Below, piece by piece: positions 1 to 5,853 of a stretch of DNA of 5,853 nt. The notes below the pieces were generated by a model. The model was not told the DNA's origin and did no database searches. It saw nothing but the letters and a program-made list of their open reading frames with translations. The first letter of the stretch is position 1. Each line of letters begins with the position of its first letter. The position numbers and the translations under genes were made by a program. Source of the stretch: Acidimicrobiaceae bacterium (lineage in GTDB: Bacteria > Actinomycetota > Acidimicrobiia > Acidimicrobiales > Ilumatobacteraceae); NCBI GenBank assembly GCA_006515795.1, contig VFMC01000110.1, positions 2,445-8,297 of the forward strand, read 5' to 3'.

Positions 1-423
1 CGCCTGACCCCCCGAGAGCGAGCGAGGCAGTTCGTCGGTGTACTCGTCGAGCCCCACTCGCTCGATCCACTCCCGGGCGGTGGTACGCGCCGCAGCCTTC
101 GGGGTTCCGCGGGCGCGGAGGCCGTACGCGACGTTCTCGAGCACGGTCATGTGGTCGAACAACAGGTAGTTCTGGAACACGAAGCCGGTCGATCGTTGCT
201 CGGGCTCGACGAAGATCCCGGCTGCCGGTTCGTCGACGCACAGGCCGTCGATGGCGATGCGCCCGGCGTCGAGCGGTTCGAGGCCGGCGAGGCAGCGCAG
301 CACGGTGGTCTTGCCGGAACCGTTCGGACCGAGCAGCGCGACCAGCTCGCCGGGCCGCACTTCCAGATCGACATGCAGATCGAGGGTGCCGAGCTGCTTG
401 CGAACGTGCGCGGCCAGGCTCAT
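1..423 (-). CDS. modC: Molybdate-type ABC transporter ATP-binding protein, 3' end off window
   Basis: Cytoplasmic ATPase subunit that would energise the ModB permease. Only the first 141 codons are present, because the frame runs off the left edge. Visible in order: a short N-terminal strand region; Walker A GPNGSGKTT at residues 32-40; the Q-loop in FVFQNYLLF, with Gln at 84; and the ABC signature LSGGQ at 136-140. Walker B, the H-loop and any C-terminal molybdate-binding (TOBE) domain would lie outside. The ATG at 423-421 overlaps the modB TGA (422-420) as ATGA, and this decides the start. No clear Shine-Dalgarno precedes it, so translation is probably coupled to modB. The ATPase assignment is certain from the motifs. 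The name modC rests mainly on the modA and modB neighbours, and a tungstate or other oxyanion importer is the alternative. Confidence 0.88.
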   Translation of the reverse strand, partial: MSLAAHVRKQLGTLDLHVDLEVRPGELVALLGPNGSGKTTVLRCLAGLEPLDAGRIAIDGLCVDEPAAGIFVEPEQRSTGFVFQNYLLFDHMTVLENVAYGLRARGTPKAAARTTAREWIERVGLDEYTDELPRSLSGGQA

Positions 424-1253
424 CTGGGCACCGCCGTCGGCGGCGTGCTCTGGCGCCCGCCGAACCAGCGATCGCGCAACCCGATCAACACTGCGAAGGA
501 AACCGCGATCAGCACCAGCGCCAGCACGATGGCCTGCTCGGGGTTCGTCTCCAGGGCCAGGTAGATCGCCAGCGGCATCGTCTGGGTGGTGCCCGGGAAG
601 CTGCCGGCGAAGGCGATAGTTGCGCCGAACTCCCCGAGTGCTCGCGCCCACGCAAGCACCGCGCCGGCGATCAGCGCCGGTCGGATCGCCGGCAGGGTGA
701 CCCGGCGGAACGTGTACCACCGCGAGGCGCCCAGCGTGCGCGAGGCATCCTCGAAGCGGCTGTCGAGTTGGCGGAGTGCAGCCTCGACCGTGATCACCAG
801 GAACGGCATCGCGACGAACGTCTGCGCCACCACCACGCCTGCGGTGGTGAACGGAAGCCGCAGATCGAACCAACGATCGAGCCACTGTCCGACCAGTCCG
901 CGCCGGCCGAGGGCGAAGAGCAGGGCAACGCCGCCGACCACGGGTGGCAGCACCATCGACAGCATGCACAGGGCGCGAACCACACCGCTCCCGCGGAACG
1001 GCACGCGGGCGAGCAACCACGCCAGCGGAACGCCGAACGTGATCGACAGCGCTGTCGCCCACAGCGAGCAGAGCATCGAGAGACGCAGCGCGGTGAGCGA
1101 GCCGTCGTCTGTGAGGTAGCCCCACGCGCTGCTCCACGGTGCCCGCCAGAGCAGCCCCACCAGCGGAAGTGCGAAGAACCCGATGGCGATGCACGCCAGT
1201 GCCAGCATCGGAAGTGGCGGACGAGTGCGCACGGTTCGCGGGCGGCGTGTCAT
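420..1253 (-). CDS. modB: Molybdate ABC transporter permease
   Basis: Inner-membrane channel subunit of the oxyanion importer, 277 residues, a usual length for ModB. Hydrophobic segments are seen near residues 16-36, 56-82, 91-116, 136-160, 192-216 and 239-259. The cytoplasmic coupling loop (EAA motif) that docks on the ATPase is at about 168-190: EDASRTLGASRWYTFRRVTLP, with Gly175 in the conserved place. It is followed by the ModB/CysT-like ALGEFGATIAFAG at 205-217. The start is ATG 1253-1251, which overlaps the modA stop as ATGA. The frame stays open upstream for 113 more codons, but that extension is Arg/Gly-rich, antisense-like and lies inside modA, so it is rejected. The stop overlaps the modC start in the same ATGA way. 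No strong Shine-Dalgarno is visible at the start, which fits translational coupling. Family assignment is firm; specificity for molybdate over tungstate is inferred from ModA. Confidence 0.94.
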   Translation of the reverse strand: MTRRPRTVRTRPPLPMLALACIAIGFFALPLVGLLWRAPWSSAWGYLTDDGSLTALRLSMLCSLWATALSITFGVPLAWLLARVPFRGSGVVRALCMLSMVLPPVVGGVALLFALGRRGLVGQWLDRWFDLRLPFTTAGVVVAQTFVAMPFLVITVEAALRQLDSRFEDASRTLGASRWYTFRRVTLPAIRPALIAGAVLAWARALGEFGATIAFAGSFPGTTQTMPLAIYLALETNPEQAIVLALVLIAVSFAVLIGLRDRWFGGRQSTPPTAVPR

Positions 1254-2038
1254 GGCGCGAGGAACCCGTACTGGCCGAGCATCGCCTGACCGGCCGGACC
1301 GGCGACGAAGTCGATGAACGCCTGTGCCGCTTCGGGATTTCGCGACGCCGCGGTGACCACCATCGGATAGTGGTTGATCACGTTCACAGAGGCAGGGATC
1401 ACCACCCCGACGGCGTCGTCGCCGGCACCCTTCACATCGGTGGCGAACACGATGCCGGCGTCGGCCTCGCCCAACTCGACCTTGGTGACGACGCCTTTCA
1501 CCGAGTCCTCGAGGCTGCTCGGAGTGACCTCGACCGCGGCGTTGGCGAGGATCGTCGCCGCGCCCTTGCCGCACGGCACCGTGGCGGCGCAAAGCACCAC
1601 GATCAGGTCGGGGTCGGCCAGATCGGCCACGGAGGTGATGCGCTTCGGATTCCCCGGCTCGACGATGATCGCCATCGTGTTCGTCGCGATCGAGACCGGC
1701 TCCCCGGCTGCCTCGCCGGCACCGACGAGCCTCGCCATCGTCGTGTCGTCCGCCGACACGAACGCGTCCGCCGGCGCCCCCTGTTCGATCTGCGTCACCA
1801 GCTCACCCGAGCCGGCGAAGTTGAACGAAACACCCACAGCCGGGTTCGCCGAAGTGAACGCGACGGCGATCTGCGTGAGCGCCTCGGTGAGCGACGAAGC
1901 GGCGAACACGAGAACGTCGCCACTCGCCGCGCCAGGTCCGACAGCGGATGAGCGAGCCGACGTCTCGCCCCGGCCGCACCCTGAGGTCAGCGCGGCGAGC
2001 AGAGCCAGTGAGGAGACGACCGCCCGATGTGCGCGCAC
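1250..2038 (-). CDS. modA: Molybdate-binding lipoprotein of ABC transporter
   Basis: Extracytoplasmic solute-binding protein, 262 residues, normal for ModA. The N-terminus has Arg residues, a hydrophobic stretch (about 7-18) and a lipobox ending LTSGC with Cys21, so it is probably lipid-anchored; the -3 residue is Thr rather than the usual Leu. Family hallmarks are VFAASSLTEAL (44-54), FNFAGSGELVTQIEQGAPAD (72-91), VPCGKGA (154-160), EADAGIVFATD (191-201) and INHYPMV (221-227). By family analogy Ser48/49, Ser77 and Tyr224 are likely oxyanion ligands. Two Cys (150 and 156) could form a disulfide. The start is GTG 2038; no other start codon is in frame back to the upstream stop. No Shine-Dalgarno is seen. 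A -10-like TATTGT lies six bases before the GTG, suggesting a leaderless message. It is first gene of modABC. TupA/WtpA-like tungstate binding is not excluded. Confidence 0.94.
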   Translation of the reverse strand: MRAHRAVVSSLALLAALTSGCGRGETSARSSAVGPGAASGDVLVFAASSLTEALTQIAVAFTSANPAVGVSFNFAGSGELVTQIEQGAPADAFVSADDTTMARLVGAGEAAGEPVSIATNTMAIIVEPGNPKRITSVADLADPDLIVVLCAATVPCGKGAATILANAAVEVTPSSLEDSVKGVVTKVELGEADAGIVFATDVKGAGDDAVGVVIPASVNVINHYPMVVTAASRNPEAAQAFIDFVAGPAGQAMLGQYGFLAP

Positions 2039-2044
2039 CCGGCC

Positions 2045-2050
2045 ACAATA
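2045..2050 (-). promoter_or_regulatory. Candidate -10 element of a leaderless modA promoter
   Basis: Read on the minus strand this is TATTGT, matching the actinobacterial TANNNT -10 pattern. It ends six bases before the GTG start of modA, which is the spacing expected when transcription begins at the start codon itself. The absence of a Shine-Dalgarno upstream of modA agrees with this. No convincing -35 hexamer is seen 16-18 bases further upstream. The element overlaps one arm of the palindrome at 2046-2068. This is inferred from spacing only. Confidence 0.5.
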
Positions 2051-2068
2051 GTCACCCGGTGACTATTG
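2046..2068. promoter_or_regulatory. 23-bp perfect palindrome, candidate operator of the mod operon
   Basis: The arms CAATAGTCACC (2046-2056) and GGTGACTATTG (2058-2068) are exact reverse complements around one central base. The site lies 8-30 bases upstream of the modA start and covers the candidate -10 element. A dimeric repressor bound here would block modA transcription. It does not resemble the AT-rich ModE box known from enterobacteria, so the regulator family is not assigned. It also sits about 100 bases before the divergent oxidoreductase start and might control both directions. Confidence 0.6.
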
Positions 2069-2108
2069 CACCGCAGCGGCGCCGAGGGTCTCGTCTGCGA
2101 CGTGTGCG

Positions 2109-2114
2109 TAGAGT
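2109..2114 (+). promoter_or_regulatory. Weak candidate -10 element for the GMC-Gfo/Idh gene
   Basis: TAGAGT fits the actinobacterial TANNNT pattern and lies about 52 bases before the ATG of the fusion gene, within the divergent intergenic region. No matching -35 hexamer is recognisable. Such hexamers are frequent by chance, so this is only a suggestion. Confidence 0.22.
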
Positions 2115-2154
2115 GCAGGTGAGGAACGCCCAGATCGACTTCCATCACTGGACC

Positions 2155-2160
2155 GGAGGA
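2155..2160 (+). promoter_or_regulatory. Shine-Dalgarno of the fusion oxidoreductase gene
   Basis: GGAGGA is followed by five bases and then ATG at 2166. This strong ribosome binding site fixes the start of the long rightward frame. It contrasts with the modA, modB and modC starts, none of which has a clear Shine-Dalgarno. Confidence 0.8.
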
Positions 2161-2165
2161 CAGCA

Positions 2166-5030
2166 ATGCCCATCGAAGATCTCCGCGACCTACCTCTGGG
2201 AACCGATCTCGGGGCCGAGCTGTGCATCGCCGGTGCGGGTATCGCCGGCTTCGGGATCGCACTTCAATTCGTCGACACCGACGTTCGAGTCGTGCTGGTC
2301 GAGAGCGGCGGGAACGAACGTGATCCTGCAGTCGAGGATCTCAGCGAGATCGACAGCACGGGTGAGCGACGCGCCCCGCAGGACGTCACCCGTGCACGCG
2401 TCGTCGGCGGCACGTCGTCTCTGTGGAGCGGTCGTTGCGGGGTGTTCGACCCGATCGACTACGCCAACCGCTCATGGGTGACGAACAGTGGTTGGCCCAT
2501 CTCCGAACAGGACGTCAATCCGTACTACGACCGCGCTGGCTCAATGCTCGGCCTCGGACCGTCCAGCTACCGAGGGCTGCCCGCGTACGCAGTCGACGAC
2601 GAAACGCGCCGACCCTGGGATCCAAAGGTGTTCGAGCCCGTGGTCTTCCAGTCCAGTGTGCACGACCGCGAGCACACTGAAGTCGTCCGGTCGTTCGTCG
2701 CCGACGGCGTCGAGGGGGCAGAGCACATCGGCGTGCTCCAGCACGCTGGCACGCCCAAGCCGACGCACTTCGGCGAGGCCTATCGGGCCATCCTCGACGC
2801 GGCACCGAACGTTGTGCTGCTCACCAACGCAACTGTGACCGAAGTGCTCACCGAGAACGACGCAACAGCGGTCACGGGTGTCACGGTGGCCTCACTCGAC
2901 GGGCACCAGGTACGGGTGAACGCTGCGATGGTCGTCCTCGCGGGTGGAGGCATCGACAACGCACGTCTGCTGCTCGCGTCGCGTGGAAGCGACCCCCGAG
3001 GAGTGGGCAACCGCCACGACACCGTCGGCCGCTACCTCACCGACCACCCGTTCACCACGATCGCCAGTTACCGCGGCAGGGGCAGCCCCGCCCTTCGAAG
3101 GCGACTTGGCCATCGTTGGGTCGACCGCAGTGGCACGCGCCACGTGTATTCGGTTGGCGCCCGATTGACCGCCGAGTTCCAGCGCAACGAGGGTCTGCTG
3201 AACGGCGCGGTACACATGGTCGAGTGGGGCCATCGGGGAACTGCTCTGCGCGAGGCGAAAGAAGTCGTCGACCAAGTTCGCCAGCTCGGTATCGACCGAC
3301 GAAGTGCGTCCACACTGGGCGCCATCGCTGTGCGGCCCGACCGGCTCGCCGTCTCCGCGTTCGACCGGTACGTGTTGCACCGACCGTCGCTCACATCGCC
3401 CGACCGCGTCGACTTCGGCTGCGTCGTCGAGCAAGTCAACGATCCCGACAGTCGGGTGACCCTGTCCGACCGTCTCGACGGACTCGGCATGCCGCGGGCC
3501 GCCGTGCACTGGAAGATCGCCGACGACGAGTTCCAGTCGATGGTGCGCATCGCCGATCTGTTCGAAGCCGAGCTCCGGCGATTGCGATTCGATCTGCCCG
3601 ATCGAGAGCCGTGGCGGGAACGAGGAGCTGACCAATGGCGCGCATCGGTGCACGACATGGCACATCCGATGGGATCGACGCGCATGGCGGACGACCCCAA
3701 CGACGGCGTCGTCGATCGCAACCTCCAGGTGCATGGAGTTCGGGGCCTCTACGTGGCCGGGAGCTCAGTGTTCGCCACGAGCGGCTACATGAATCCGACC
3801 CTGATGTTGCTCTCGCTGTCGCTCCGCCTGGCCGACCACCTCCGCGCAGCATTGAGACCCGGCGCGGCTGCGCTCGCGTCGAGCGCAGAAACCACCGCCA
3901 TCGCACCGACCGCGTTGCCGGCAACTGCCACCACGGTGCCGGGCGTCCGGCGTCGGCTCAGAGTGGGCATCATCGGTGCTGGCGACCGAGTCCGCAACAG
4001 CCACTTGCCAGTGCTGCGCGCCCTGCACGACGAGTTCGAGATCGCCGGCATCGTCGGCGGTCCGACCCGTTCAGTGGCCGAGGTGACCGACCACACCGGC
4101 GTTCGTGCCTTTGCAACGGCCGCCGAACTGGTGGCGGAGACATCACCCGATCTACTGATCGTCGCAGTGGCCACCCAGGTCGTCGACACCGCGGCGCCCC
4201 AGATGGTCGAGCTCGGGGTGCCACTCCTTCTCGAGACCCCGTTCTCGTGGAACGTCCGCACGGGTCGCCGAACGTTGGAGAAGATTCGAGCGGCCGGTCG
4301 GCTTGTGTCGGTCTGCGAACAGACACCATTTTTGCCCATCGAACAGCTCCGCCGCCACGTCATCGAGCTCGGACACCTCGGTCGCGTTCACTTGGTGCAG
4401 AACGACGGCGCGTACTTCGACTACCACGGTGTCGGGGCCCTGCGGATGCTGCTCGGGGGCGGTCGGCAACCATCGCGGGCGATTGCCACCCGCGCCGATG
4501 TGGTCCCGACAGGCGACGGTGAGGTCCGCCGCATCGGCACCGTTGTGTACGACGATGGCGCGACTTTGCACCACCGGTCGGCCTATGCCGGCTCGACCGG
4601 CTCTGTCCTCGTGCAGGGAAGCAAGGCATCGATGGTCGACGACACGTTGATCACCGTTCGCGACGGCACACGCACGGTGACTCGCGTCGAGCGTGAGATG
4701 AACGAGAGTCGGCTTGCGGCGCTGGTTCTCCGAGGGATCGACGGTGAGATCCGGTGGACGAATCCCTTCGCTGGCCACGACTTCGATGACGACCAGATCG
4801 GCGTGGCCACAATGCTGCGTGGTATGCGCGATGCGGTGCTATTCGACGTCGACCCGCCGTACTCGGCGGCCTCAGGTCTGCTCGACATGGAGTTGATCAC
4901 AGCGTTCGGTCACTCGGCGAGCCGTGGCGGCCGACCGATCCCCTTGCCGCTGCACGCCACGGTGGAACGCCTCCGCAGCAGCGATCTCTCCGAGATCACC
5001 TCGAAGATCACGTCCCGACTTAGCCGATGA
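2166..5030 (+). CDS. GMC-family FAD oxidoreductase fused to a Gfo/Idh/MocA-type oxidoreductase
   Basis: A 954-residue two-enzyme fusion, cytoplasmic by appearance (no signal peptide or membrane segment). The GMC half (about 1-563) has the FAD dinucleotide-binding GAGIAG at 23-28 with Glu46 ending the second strand, GGTSSLWSGR at 81-90, GWPIS at 109-113, AGGGIDNARLL at 259-269, HPMGSTRM at 500-507 and YMNPTLM at 541-547. By analogy with pyranose oxidase, His500 and Asn543 are the catalytic pair. An Ala/Thr/Pro-rich linker spans about 564-597. The second half (about 598-954, full length for Gfo/Idh/MocA) starts with the Rossmann motif VGIIGAGDR at 600-608. The usual EKP is ETP (690-692), and the usual HxxD is His754-GV-Gly757. 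GMC enzymes oxidise alcohols or sugars with FAD. Gfo/Idh/MocA enzymes are NAD(P)-dependent and often act on sugars or ketosugars. Successive oxidation or epimerisation of a sugar or glycoside is inferred, not shown. Domain calls are firm; substrate is unknown. Confidence 0.93.
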   Translation: MPIEDLRDLPLGTDLGAELCIAGAGIAGFGIALQFVDTDVRVVLVESGGNERDPAVEDLSEIDSTGERRAPQDVTRARVVGGTSSLWSGRCGVFDPIDYANRSWVTNSGWPISEQDVNPYYDRAGSMLGLGPSSYRGLPAYAVDDETRRPWDPKVFEPVVFQSSVHDREHTEVVRSFVADGVEGAEHIGVLQHAGTPKPTHFGEAYRAILDAAPNVVLLTNATVTEVLTENDATAVTGVTVASLDGHQVRVNAAMVVLAGGGIDNARLLLASRGSDPRGVGNRHDTVGRYLTDHPFTTIASYRGRGSPALRRRLGHRWVDRSGTRHVYSVGARLTAEFQRNEGLLNGAVHMVEWGHRGTALREAKEVVDQVRQLGIDRRSASTLGAIAVRPDRLAVSAFDRYVLHRPSLTSPDRVDFGCVVEQVNDPDSRVTLSDRLDGLGMPRAAVHWKIADDEFQSMVRIADLFEAELRRLRFDLPDREPWRERGADQWRASVHDMAHPMGSTRMADDPNDGVVDRNLQVHGVRGLYVAGSSVFATSGYMNPTLMLLSLSLRLADHLRAALRPGAAALASSAETTAIAPTALPATATTVPGVRRRLRVGIIGAGDRVRNSHLPVLRALHDEFEIAGIVGGPTRSVAEVTDHTGVRAFATAAELVAETSPDLLIVAVATQVVDTAAPQMVELGVPLLLETPFSWNVRTGRRTLEKIRAAGRLVSVCEQTPFLPIEQLRRHVIELGHLGRVHLVQNDGAYFDYHGVGALRMLLGGGRQPSRAIATRADVVPTGDGEVRRIGTVVYDDGATLHHRSAYAGSTGSVLVQGSKASMVDDTLITVRDGTRTVTRVEREMNESRLAALVLRGIDGEIRWTNPFAGHDFDDDQIGVATMLRGMRDAVLFDVDPPYSAASGLLDMELITAFGHSASRGGRPIPLPLHATVERLRSSDLSEITSKITSRLSR

Positions 5031-5108
5031 CAGTGCCCGGTCCCGTTCCTCGTGACGGGCTCACAAGCCGCAGCTCCGCGTGGCCCCAGTGCGGTTCCGA
5101 CACAGCGG

Positions 5109-5503
5109 GGAACTGTCCAACACCTCGTCGCGCATCTCGCCGGATGGGACACCTACGGCTACAGCACATCGCACACCCGGTTCCTCTGGGAACTCCGCTT
5201 CGGCTGATCGTCACACCATCATGGCTGCCCGTCGCCTACGCAAAGACCGACGAACGCGACACTGCCTTGGCCATGGTCGCCCTCGACCCCAAACTCGACC
5301 GGCCCGGCTAGACCTCGATCTGGGTGCAGATCGTCTCGGCGTCCGAGACTCGTGGCACCCAGATCGGGAGTGTTCGTGGCAACCCCGACCTACACCAAGG
5401 TTCCGGCGGCTGTTCCGAGATGATCGAATCGGTCAACCGGACCCTGAAAGCCCAACTCAACCTCGCCGGTCACCGGGCTCTTGGCGGAGGGAGTCGCCGA
5501 TGA
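5109..5503 (+). pseudogene. Frameshifted DDE transposase relic, possibly IS982-like
   Basis: Transposase-like peptides appear in order but in different frames. HLAGWDTYGYSTSHTRFLWE (5133-5192) ends at a TGA at 5205. Then RLIVTPSWLPVAYAKTDERD begins at 5204 in another frame and ends at a TAG at 5309. Finally SEMIESVNRTLKAQLNLAGH (5414-5473) resembles the IES(V/I)N-TLKGQL segment near the C-terminus of actinobacterial transposases of this type; its frame stops at 5501. The middle, where the DKG-type catalytic segment should be, is not readable and contains the 51-base inverted repeat. The usual C-terminal motifs are absent. The copy is therefore dead. The IS982 label comes from remembered motif similarity and is uncertain; another DDE family is possible. 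No terminal inverted repeats were recognised. Confidence 0.6.
5316..5366. repeat. 51-base two-stem inverted repeat
   Basis: The outer arms CGATCTGGGTGC (5316-5327) and GCACCCAGATCG (5355-5366) are exact 12-base reverse complements. Inside, after a five-by-five unpaired stretch, GTCTCGG (5333-5339) and CCGAGAC (5343-5349) form a second stem around CGT. The structure lies inside the transposase relic, just after its stop at 5309. There is no T-run after it, so a standard intrinsic terminator is unlikely. It could be a miniature element, a recombination scar or a protein-binding palindrome. Confidence 0.65.
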
Positions 5504-5573
5504 GATCACCGAGACCGACCTGTCGTTCGACCAGTCCGACCTGACCCGCCTCGCGCACGCGCACGGTCTGTAG
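5472..5573 (+). pseudogene. Orphan 34-codon coding-like tail, unidentified
   Basis: This frame reads VTGLLAEGVADEITETDLSF and continues through DQSDLTRLAHAHGL to a TAG at 5571. Third positions are almost all G or C, like the intact genes here and unlike the adjacent transposase relic, which uses other frames. The frame closes upstream at a TGA at 5445 and has no plausible start with a ribosome binding site. It may be the last part of a resident gene cut by element insertion, or a frameshifted transposase tail. I do not recognise a family. Confidence 0.3.
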
Positions 5574-5587
5574 AGGCGTAGGGGCGT

Positions 5588-5605
5588 GGAGGGGCTCGAC
5601 CCTCC
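5588..5605. repeat. GC-rich hairpin in non-coding stretch
   Basis: GGAGGG (5588-5593) pairs with CCCTCC (5600-5605) around a six-base loop, GCTCGA. It lies between the orphan tail stop at 5571 and the IstA fragment, in about 120 bases where no gene is seen. No T-run follows, so a terminator role is only possible, not supported. Confidence 0.35.
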
Positions 5606-5701
5606 CCACCCCATCCGATCTTCGGCCCTCCGACAGCGCTGGGCGACCCGAGACGGCCAAAATTCGGGTTGCGCGGAACTCGCGGGTGTCGCGGTGCTGG
5701 A

Positions 5702-5853
5702 ATGCCGTGGGTTGACCCGGCCACCCACAAGGCCCGGCGGGTGTGGGCGTTCGTGATGGTTCGGGCGTGCTGTCGGCACATGTTCGTGCGACCGGTGCTG
5801 CGGATGGATGGCCACGCGTGGATCGCAGCCCATGTCGCCGCGTTCGAGTTCTT
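5702..5853 (+). pseudogene. istA: IS21-family IstA transposase fragment, continues off right edge
   Basis: The frame reads MPWVDPATHKARRVWAFVMV, then ACCRHMFVRPVLRMDGHAW and AAHVAAFEFF up to the window edge. This matches the DDE integrase core of IS21-type IstA proteins, whose usual text is close to WVDP-TGKRRRVWAFVMVLA-SRHMFVRPVL. The stretch just before it (from about 5642) is open in the same frame but does not look like IstA. The N-terminal helix-turn-helix part and the segment carrying the first catalytic Asp are therefore missing or displaced. No start codon with a ribosome binding site fits. It is probably a 5'-truncated relic. The IstB helper ATPase, if present, would lie beyond the right edge. 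Confidence 0.8.

Noticed and set aside
1254..1592. 113-codon upstream extension of the modB frame
   Set aside because: It is Arg/Gly-rich, lies wholly inside modA on the same strand in another frame, and the ATGA overlap gives a better start that matches ModB length.
1139..1951. Plus-strand 270-residue open frame opposite modA
   Set aside because: It is antisense to a clear modA, is rich in Arg/His/Asp, and shows no family motif. It is a typical shadow frame in GC-rich DNA.
2029..2038. Ten-base palindrome GTGCGCGCAC over the modA start
   Set aside because: It is made of alternating G/C and follows from the first codons of modA. It is likely to be chance in this composition.
2892..3734. Minus-strand 280-residue open frame inside the fusion gene
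   Set aside because: It lies opposite the conserved GMC domain, and its composition is low-information. No motif or ribosome binding site was recognised.
3635..4522. Plus-strand 295-residue open frame overlapping the fusion gene
   Set aside because: It is Arg/Pro-rich and out of frame with the well-supported GMC and Gfo/Idh motifs, so it is a shadow.
5042..5059. CCCGT/ACGGG hairpin after the fusion gene as a terminator
   Set aside because: The stem has only five pairs with an eight-base loop and no T-run follows, so it is too weak to call.
5027..5311. 94-residue open frame beginning at the fusion gene stop
   Set aside because: Only its last part, from about 5204, resembles transposase. The earlier part is not coding-like and the matching N-terminal transposase peptide is in a different frame.
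5390..5833. Minus-strand 147-residue open frame
   Set aside because: It runs antisense across both transposase relics and has no recognisable motif.

Overview
The window is GC-rich, with strong G/C bias at third codon positions, a GTG start that looks leaderless, and short overlapping gene junctions. This suggests a high-GC actinobacterium. An Acidimicrobiia-type or similar environmental lineage is possible, but nothing here fixes the genus. No rRNA, tRNA or CRISPR array is seen.

Left part (1-2038, minus strand): a molybdate-type ABC importer operon transcribed right to left as modA (lipoprotein binding protein), modB (permease) and modC (ATPase). modC is cut by the left edge just after its LSGGQ signature. 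Both junctions are 4-base ATGA overlaps, so the genes are probably translated as a coupled unit. The captured oxyanion would pass from ModA to ModB, driven by ModC.

Middle (2039-2165): a 127-bp divergent intergenic region. It holds a perfect 23-bp palindrome (11-bp arms, one central base) just upstream of modA. The palindrome overlaps a TANNNT -10 element placed exactly where a leaderless modA transcript would need it, so it is a good candidate operator. A clear Shine-Dalgarno sequence precedes the rightward gene.

Centre (2166-5030, plus strand): one 954-residue open frame. It joins a complete GMC-type FAD oxidoreductase (about residues 1-563) through an Ala/Thr/Pro-rich linker to a Gfo/Idh/MocA-type nucleotide-binding oxidoreductase (about 598-954). 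The second half has ETP where the family normally has EKP, and HxxG where it usually has HxxD, so its chemistry is uncertain. This bifunctional fusion is the most novel item in the window. Its substrate is unknown; sugar or glycoside oxidation is a reasonable guess from both families.

Right part (5031-5853): a graveyard of mobile-element debris. It holds a frameshifted DDE transposase relic (about 5109-5473), a 51-base two-stem inverted repeat inside that relic, an unassigned 34-codon coding-like tail, a GC-rich hairpin, and at the right edge a clear fragment of an IS21-type IstA transposase. No intact gene is seen between 5031 and the right edge.
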